DNA from: Miltoncostaea sp963703045
Lineage (GTDB): Bacteria; Actinomycetota; Thermoleophilia; Miltoncostaeales; Miltoncostaeaceae
Assembly (NCBI GenBank): GCA_963703045.1
Contig: OY969782.1
Coordinates: forward strand, 1,240,001-1,304,000
Reading direction: 5' to 3'
DNA length: 64,000 bases
This document shows, piece after piece, positions 60,401-64,000 of the stretch. The position numbers were made by a program, and so were the translations under genes. A model generated the notes under the pieces. The model worked only from the letters and a program-made list of their open reading frames with translations. It did no database searches and was not told where the DNA came from. The stretch's first letter is position 1. Every line of letters begins with the position of its first letter.

Positions 60401-60640
60401 GGCCCGGATCTCGAGCGGTCCCGGCCCGATGTTGTGCACGTAGCCGTCGAAGCGCAGCAGTCGCGCCTGCGTGCCGTCGGGGTACGTGTAGTTGGACTGG
60501 ATCTGGCGCTGCGGCGGGTCGGCGACCAGGTCCGGCAGCACGGGGTCGTTGGGCGCCGCGAGACCCACGATCGGAACCGCCGCCGCGAGGGAGGCCGCGG
60601 CGATCATGAGGGACATCGTCAGGCGTCGCGCGGGAGCCAC
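57431..60640 (-). CDS. Secreted lysyl-oxidase-like protein with PKD and CBM-like modules
   Basis: 1069-residue exported protein. Signal peptide 1-29. The lysyl-oxidase domain (about 35-245) has copper ligands in GHNHWHL (His122, 124, 126), Lys149 in GMKAGFCLVD and Tyr200 in GWRDLYHRDLAFQWVDIS. The last two match the Lys and Tyr that form the LTQ cofactor in animal enzymes. A Bacterial-Ig-type stretch (about 255-440) follows, then a TIDD-type CBM-like module (about 455-600), three near-identical 96-residue PKD domains, and a second TIDD module (about 925-1069). It should oxidise amines (lysine side chains) outside the cell. GTG 60640 is set by TCTAAT 6 nt upstream. Confidence 0.85.
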   Translation of the reverse strand: MAPARRLTMSLMIAAASLAAAVPIVGLAAPNDPVLPDLVADPPQRQIQSNYTYPDGTQARLLRFDGYVHNIGPGPLEIRASARSGANYTNVRQFVATVGGGMVANDPPPGPPIVRYETGDGHNHWHLQEIARYSLWNSARTAETSPGMKAGFCLVDSERRETTGPGAPVYNVGDTNFCGQNEPSRSSLTMGVSAGWRDLYHRDLAFQWVDISDVQPGTYWLAAEIDTDNVIREADETNNQRVYSATSSTIAGYRATAVNAGTVPFGSASTLTLAAQTVGSPGARRFRIESLPGHGTLKSGTTTLAVGSVITGSTVTYTPAGGYSGPDTFDFSAFDSTSAFPRTPAAAALSLTVGQQSSQAQVAVSGAPESLDIGTSAQLTATVVNAPPGVTWSVNGVAGGNATVGTVSGSGLYRAPDALPTPRTVTIRATSTSDPTAFGEAAILITDPGEPNPAPQPPANLVRNPSFESSTSNWASWQASVTREQLSDAPNGVWAAKVTRTSGTAFTIDDDPETIASASASTSYEARAFVKAASPSAVGKRVRIYLREGTPGPTGRYLRMVSGPTVALTNSFQAVSASITPQTQGNELEVIVSLSDGATAGDAFYVDQISFPAGSSEPPPPPPPPPTNTPPSPSFTATPSNPQVGQSVSFADTSTDSDGTIALREWDLDGNGSYETTATAPSRSYASAGNVTVGLRVTDDDNATATTTRTVSVQAAPPPPPPTNTPPSPSFTATPSNPQVGQSVSFADTSTDSDGTIALREWDLDGNGSYETTATAPSRSYASAGNVTVGLRVTDDDNATATTTRTVSVQAAPPPPPPTNTPPSPSFTATPSNPQVGQSVSFADTSTDSDGTIALREWDLDGNGSYETTATAPSRSYASAGNVTVGLRVTDDDNATATTTRTVSVQAAPPPPPPAGNLIRNPSFETSAGNWATYQGALTRVQLAGAPDGAWVGRVARSRGTTFTIDDDPESVSSASGAGPYVAEAWVRAATSSSVGKTVRIFLREATPGPSGRYIRTVQGPTVVLSNTFQRITASMTVAAGNELDLYIAQASAASGNAFYVDKVSLTAP
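57921..58784 (-). repeat. Three tandem 288-bp PKD repeats
   Basis: Three in-frame copies starting at 57921, 58209 and 58497, essentially identical at DNA level. I saw one difference near the end of the third (GGTCGGC for GGTGGGC). Each encodes one PKD domain plus a Pro hinge (TNTPPSPSFTATPSNPQVGQ...). Near-identity of synonymous positions indicates recent duplication or homogenisation; such a region is also prone to assembly collapse. Confidence 0.92.
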
Positions 60641-60652
60641 GGGCCGATTAGA
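60638..60652 (-). promoter_or_regulatory. -10 box of a leaderless transcript
   Basis: TCTAAT (60647-60652, minus strand; 5 of 6 to TATAAT), 6 nt before the GTG start of the lysyl-oxidase-like gene. Confidence 0.55.
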
Positions 60653-60730
60653 CACCCCGCCCGACCCCGCCGGCACCCCCCGAACGGCCAGGGGGCTACC
60701 TGTACGGCCGGCGACTCCCCGGGAGTTCCC

Positions 60731-61738
60731 TCAGAGCCATCCCCGCGTCACCAGCGACTCGGCGATCTGCACCGCGTTGGTCGCCGCTCCCTTGCGGAGG
60801 TTGTCGCTCGAGATCCAGAGCGCCAGGCCGCGCGGGTGGGACGCGTCCTGGCGGATCCTGCCGACGAGCACCTCGTCGCGGCCGGCGGCCTCGCGGGGCA
60901 GGGGGTAGCGGCCGAGGGAGGGCTCGTCGATCAGCACGATCCCCGGGGCGCCCATCAACAGGCGGCGCGCGGCGTCGGCGGTCAGGGCGTCGGTCGTCTC
61001 GATGTGCACCGCCTGCGAGTGCGCGTAGAGCACCGGCACCCGCACGCAGGTCGCGCTGACGGCGAGGTCCGGCATGCCGAGCATCTTGCGGGTCTCGGCG
61101 GCGACCTTGCGCTCCTCGCCGGTGTAGCCGCTCTCGTCGAACGTGTCGATGTGCGGCAGCACGTTGAAGGCGATGGGGTGCGGATAGACCTGCGGCGCGG
61201 GCTCGTCTCCGGCGAGGAACCCGGCCGACTGCTCGGTGAGCTCGCGCACCGCCGCCTGCCCGGTGCCGCTCACCGACTGGTAGCTCGACACGATCACCCG
61301 CTCGAGCCCGGCGGCGTCGGCCAGGGGCTTGAGGGCCACCACGAGGGGGGCGGCGACGCAGTTGGGGTTGGCGACGATGCCCGCGTGCCCCTCGAGGGCC
61401 CCTTCGTTGACCTCGGGCACCACGAGCGGCACGCGGTCGTCCATCCGATAGGCGCTGGAGTTGTCGATGACGACGGCGCCGGCCGCGACGGCGGCGGGCG
61501 CGAACTCGAGGGCGCGCGCGCCGCCGGCCGAGAAGAGGGCGATCTGGATGCCCTCGAAGGCGTCGGCGGTGAGCGTGCGCACGATGCGCGGGCGGCCGAG
61601 GTAGTCGAGCTCGCGGCCCTCGCTGCGCGCGGAGGCGAGCGGGCGCAGCTCGGTGATCGGGAACCCGCGCTCCTCGAGCACGCGCAGCATGGTGCTGCCG
61701 ACGGCGCCGGTGGCGCCCACGACGGCGACGTTAAACAT
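60731..61738 (-). CDS. asd: Aspartate-semialdehyde dehydrogenase
   Basis: 335 residues. VAVVGATGAVGSTMLRVLEE; catalytic Cys in GIVANPNCVAAPLVVALKPL; SSYQSVSGTGQAAVREL; CVRVPVLYAHSQAVHIET with the active-site His. It reduces aspartyl phosphate to the semialdehyde, for lysine/DAP, threonine and methionine. ATG 61738 overlaps the lysC end by 8 bp. A weak ACTCCC/GGGAGT hairpin follows at about 60712. Confidence 0.95.
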   Translation of the reverse strand: MFNVAVVGATGAVGSTMLRVLEERGFPITELRPLASARSEGRELDYLGRPRIVRTLTADAFEGIQIALFSAGGARALEFAPAAVAAGAVVIDNSSAYRMDDRVPLVVPEVNEGALEGHAGIVANPNCVAAPLVVALKPLADAAGLERVIVSSYQSVSGTGQAAVRELTEQSAGFLAGDEPAPQVYPHPIAFNVLPHIDTFDESGYTGEERKVAAETRKMLGMPDLAVSATCVRVPVLYAHSQAVHIETTDALTADAARRLLMGAPGIVLIDEPSLGRYPLPREAAGRDEVLVGRIRQDASHPRGLALWISSDNLRKGAATNAVQIAESLVTRGWL

Positions 61739-62957
61739 CGGCCCTCCGCGCGGCCTCGGCCGCCAGGTCGAAGGCGTCGTGCAGGGCGCGCACGGCGCGC
61801 TCGACCTCGCGCCGGTCGATCACCACGGTGATGCGGATGGTGCTGGTGTCGATCATCTGCAGGTTGATCCCCTGCTCGGCGAGCACGCGGAACATCTTGG
61901 CGGCCACGCCGGGCTCCGACTTCATGCCCGCGCCGATCAGGGTGACCTTGCCGATCTGATCGTCGCTCGTGAGGTCGCGGAAGCCGAGGTCGTCGCGCAT
62001 CTCCTCGAGCGTGTCGAGGGCGAGGCGCAGCTCGTCGAGCGGCACCGTGAACGACAGGTCCGCCCCGCCGGCGCCGCTCTGGTTCTGGATGATCGTGTCG
62101 ACGTTGAGGTTGCGGTCGGCGAGCGCCGTGAACATCTGCGCCGCGACCCCGGGCCGGTTCTCGACGCCGGAGACCGTCACCTTGGCCTCGTCGCTGCGGT
62201 GGGCGATGCCGGAGACGATCGCCTTCTCCATCTCGGGTGTCTCCTTCGTGATCCAGGTGCCCTCCTCCGGGAGGAAGGAGGACCTGACGTGCAGCGGGAC
62301 ATCGTGGCGGCGGGCGAACTCGACCGAGCGCAGCGCGAGCACCCGCGACCCCATCGCGGCCATCTCGAGCATCTCCTCGTGACTGACGAGCGGCAGCTTG
62401 CGGGCGCCCGGCTCGACGCGCGGGTCGGCGCTGAACACGCCCGTGACGTCGGTGTAGATCTCGCAGACGTCCGCGCCGAGGGCGGCGGCCAGCGCGACCG
62501 CCGTCGTGTCCGAGCCGCCCCGGCCGAGCGTCGTGACGTTGCGATCGGTCGAGGACATGCCCTGGAAACCGGCGACGAGGACGATGTTGCCGCCGGTCAG
62601 CGCGTCGCGCAGGCGGTCGGCGCGGATCTCGAGGATCTTCGCCTTCGTGTGGGAGTCGTCGGTGATGATCCCGGCCTGCGAGCCCGTGAACGAGCGCGCC
62701 TCGTGACCGAGGTCGTGCAGGGCCATCGCCATCAGCGCGCACGAGATGCGCTCGCCGGTGGACAGGAGCATGTCCATCTCGCGCGGGTCGGGGCGCCGCG
62801 AGATCTCGTTGGCCATCTCGACGAGGCCGTCGGTCGTCTTGCCGCGCGCCGACACCACCGCGATCACGTCGTCGCCGCTCTCGCGCGCCGCCGCGATGCG
62901 CCGGGCCACGTTCTTGATCTTGTCCGCGTCGGCGACCGAGCTGCCGCCGAACTTCAT
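61731..62957 (-). CDS. lysC: Aspartate kinase
   Basis: 408 residues. Kinase domain: MKFGGSSVADADKIKNVARR, GFQGMSSTDRNVTTLGRGGS, LGADVCEIYTDVTGVFSADP. Two C-terminal ACT domains (about 265-408; VTVSGVENRPGVAAQMF and VTLIGAGMKSEPGVAAKMF) for feedback inhibition by lysine and/or threonine. ATG 62957 preferred (GAGG 5 nt upstream); GTG 62990 would add 11 residues. No internal start for a separate beta subunit was assessed. Operon with asd. Confidence 0.95.
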   Translation of the reverse strand: MKFGGSSVADADKIKNVARRIAAARESGDDVIAVVSARGKTTDGLVEMANEISRRPDPREMDMLLSTGERISCALMAMALHDLGHEARSFTGSQAGIITDDSHTKAKILEIRADRLRDALTGGNIVLVAGFQGMSSTDRNVTTLGRGGSDTTAVALAAALGADVCEIYTDVTGVFSADPRVEPGARKLPLVSHEEMLEMAAMGSRVLALRSVEFARRHDVPLHVRSSFLPEEGTWITKETPEMEKAIVSGIAHRSDEAKVTVSGVENRPGVAAQMFTALADRNLNVDTIIQNQSGAGGADLSFTVPLDELRLALDTLEEMRDDLGFRDLTSDDQIGKVTLIGAGMKSEPGVAAKMFRVLAEQGINLQMIDTSTIRITVVIDRREVERAVRALHDAFDLAAEAARRADV

Positions 62958-63089
62958 CGCCCTCAGGCCGATGTCTCCACTCCTCCGCACGCGTCGCAGG
63001 CCGACGCAGGATGCTAGCTGGGGTGCCCCCGCCCGTCACCCGTGCGTCCGATCAGGCATCGGCAGAGTTCATGGACATGTGAATTCGAC

Positions 63090-63118
63090 TTGCCGCGCCG
63101 GGCCCCGTCCCCTACCTT
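63090..63118 (+). promoter_or_regulatory. Sigma70-type promoter
   Basis: TTGCCG (63090) and TACCTT (63113) with exactly 17 nt between them, about 78 nt before the next start. The rest of the 238-bp divergent space from 62958 shows only a partial TTCA...TGAA repeat near 63069-63084. Confidence 0.5.
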
Positions 63119-63195
63119 CTGGCCCGCCCGACGGAGGTGTCAGCCGTGCCCGGCTGTCACCCGCCCCAGAAGACGAGCCCGACCAGGGAGTGCCC

Positions 63196-64000
63196 ATGGC
63201 CGCACGCGTCCGCCCGTCCGCATCCACGATCCTGCGTGGTCCACGCGGCATCGTCGCCCTCACCGCAGTCGCGCTCGGCGCGACGATGGCGCTGACGGCG
63301 ACCGCCGTGTCCGCCCAGGAGGTGGTGCGCACGGAGGTGCCGCTCGCGGTCTCGTCCAAGAAGCTCGACCCCTGGTCCGCCGTGGTGCTCAAGAAGGGCG
63401 CGAAGGTGCGCTTCCGTGCGCTGCGGGCGTCGGGGACGGTCCTCCAGCTCACCGACCGCGCACGTCGCGGGGGCTACGTCGGGGTCAGCACCCCGCTCGG
63501 CCCGCAGACCGCCGTCGGGCTCACGGCCCGCCTCAACCTCACCCGGCAGAGCCTCGGCCGCGGCCGGGCACGCGCCCTCGTCTCGATCGACGGCACCGGC
63601 GGCCGATCCGTCCAGGCGGGCATCCTGCGCCTGCAGTCGGGCCAGCTGCGGTGGGCCGTGTGGCGCAAGGACTCCGACGGCGGCCGCTCCGGCCTCGTGA
63701 TCAGCAGGGCGCGCGCGGCGCTCGGGCACTGGTACGACATGAAGATCACCACCCGCTGGGCGCGCGCCAAGTCGCCGGTCGAGCTGCGGATGGACGGGCG
63801 CAGGGTCGTCAGGACCCGCCTCGACCTGACGGGCTCGATGGCCCGGCGCGCGACGCTCGGCTTCGGCCGGCCGTCGAAGGCGAGCGAGACGGGCGCCCTG
63901 CTCGTTCGGGCGGCGCGGGTCAAGGCCGCCAACGGGCTCGCGACGTCGGGCGGCGGTACGGCCCCCGGCGGTGGCTCAGGCGGCGGCGGCGGCACGGCGC
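63196..64000 (+). CDS. Secreted concanavalin-like protein, cut by the window edge
   Basis: 268 codons are visible, with no stop before the end. Signal peptide 1-42 (VALTAVALGATMALTATAVS, then AQE). Residues about 45-250 form a beta-rich domain with LQLTDRARRGGYVGVSTPLG, AGILRLQSGQLRWAVWRKDS, LGHWYDMKITTRWARAKSPV and ELRMDGRRVVRTRLDL, the pattern of LamG or lyase jelly rolls. A Gly-rich linker starts at the edge, so more domains probably follow. ATG 63196 with GGGAG upstream. Confidence 0.7.
   Translation, partial: MAARVRPSASTILRGPRGIVALTAVALGATMALTATAVSAQEVVRTEVPLAVSSKKLDPWSAVVLKKGAKVRFRALRASGTVLQLTDRARRGGYVGVSTPLGPQTAVGLTARLNLTRQSLGRGRARALVSIDGTGGRSVQAGILRLQSGQLRWAVWRKDSDGGRSGLVISRARAALGHWYDMKITTRWARAKSPVELRMDGRRVVRTRLDLTGSMARRATLGFGRPSKASETGALLVRAARVKAANGLATSGGGTAPGGGSGGGGGTA

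Noticed and set aside
1..64000. tRNA, rRNA, transposase, integrase or phage genes
   Set aside because: No sequence with the expected conserved stems or protein motifs was seen on reading both strands; a covariance search would be decisive for small RNAs.

Overview
The window is very GC-rich (low-to-mid 70s percent by eye), densely coded, rich in GTG and TTG starts and short ATGA/GTGA gene overlaps. It has several genes with a TANNNT -10 box 6-10 nt before the start codon and no leader. Together with the gene families this points to a high-GC Gram-positive actinobacterium. Class Thermoleophilia (Solirubrobacterales/Miltoncostaeales type) is my best guess, from family content only. No rRNA, tRNA, insertion sequence, prophage or CRISPR array was seen.

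Layout. (1) 55-2084: sucCD. (2) 2086-38967: a long surface-polysaccharide locus. It has sugar-nucleotide enzymes (WecB-like epimerase, AlgD-like GDP-mannose dehydrogenase), an initiating polyprenyl-phosphate sugar transferase, a Wzx-like flippase, a Wzy/ligase-like protein and a Wzz-kinase fusion. It also has two GT4-type, one GT2, one GT39-like and two further glycosyltransferases, a twin ATP-grasp pair, an asparagine synthetase, a polysaccharide deacetylase, three FemAB/GNAT-like acyltransferases, a heparinase II/III-like lyase, a secreted two-module polysaccharide lyase and a P-domain protein. (3) 39109-43856: three secreted beta-sandwich proteins: one with an apparent internal thioester (TED-like) domain plus DUF11, and two sharing a C-terminal Cys-paired module. 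(4) 43895-46055: aminotransferase, LapA-like membrane protein, acetyltransferase. (5) 46106-54821: mdh-icd, an SLC13-like transporter, and a non-classical succinate dehydrogenase operon (sdhA-sdhB-CCG-domain subunit) followed by a glutaredoxin-like protein and an acetyltransferase. (6) 54865-60640: two more secreted polysaccharide-lyase-like proteins, a small membrane protein, and a 1069-residue lysyl-oxidase-like protein carrying three nearly identical PKD repeats. (7) 60731-62957: lysC-asd. (8) 63196-end: a secreted beta-jelly-roll-like protein cut by the window edge.

How it fits together. Regions 2, 3 and 6 look like one surface programme: make a Wzx/Wzy-type polymer, probably containing uronic acid, modify it, and secrete lyases and adhesive or cross-linking proteins that act on it outside the cell. 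The TCA-cycle genes (sucCD, mdh, icd, sdh) bracket it. Five genes of the polysaccharide and surface locus carry single-base frame disruptions although all family motifs survive on both sides. Either the assembly has indel errors or these genes are decaying; this should be settled before reading biology into them.
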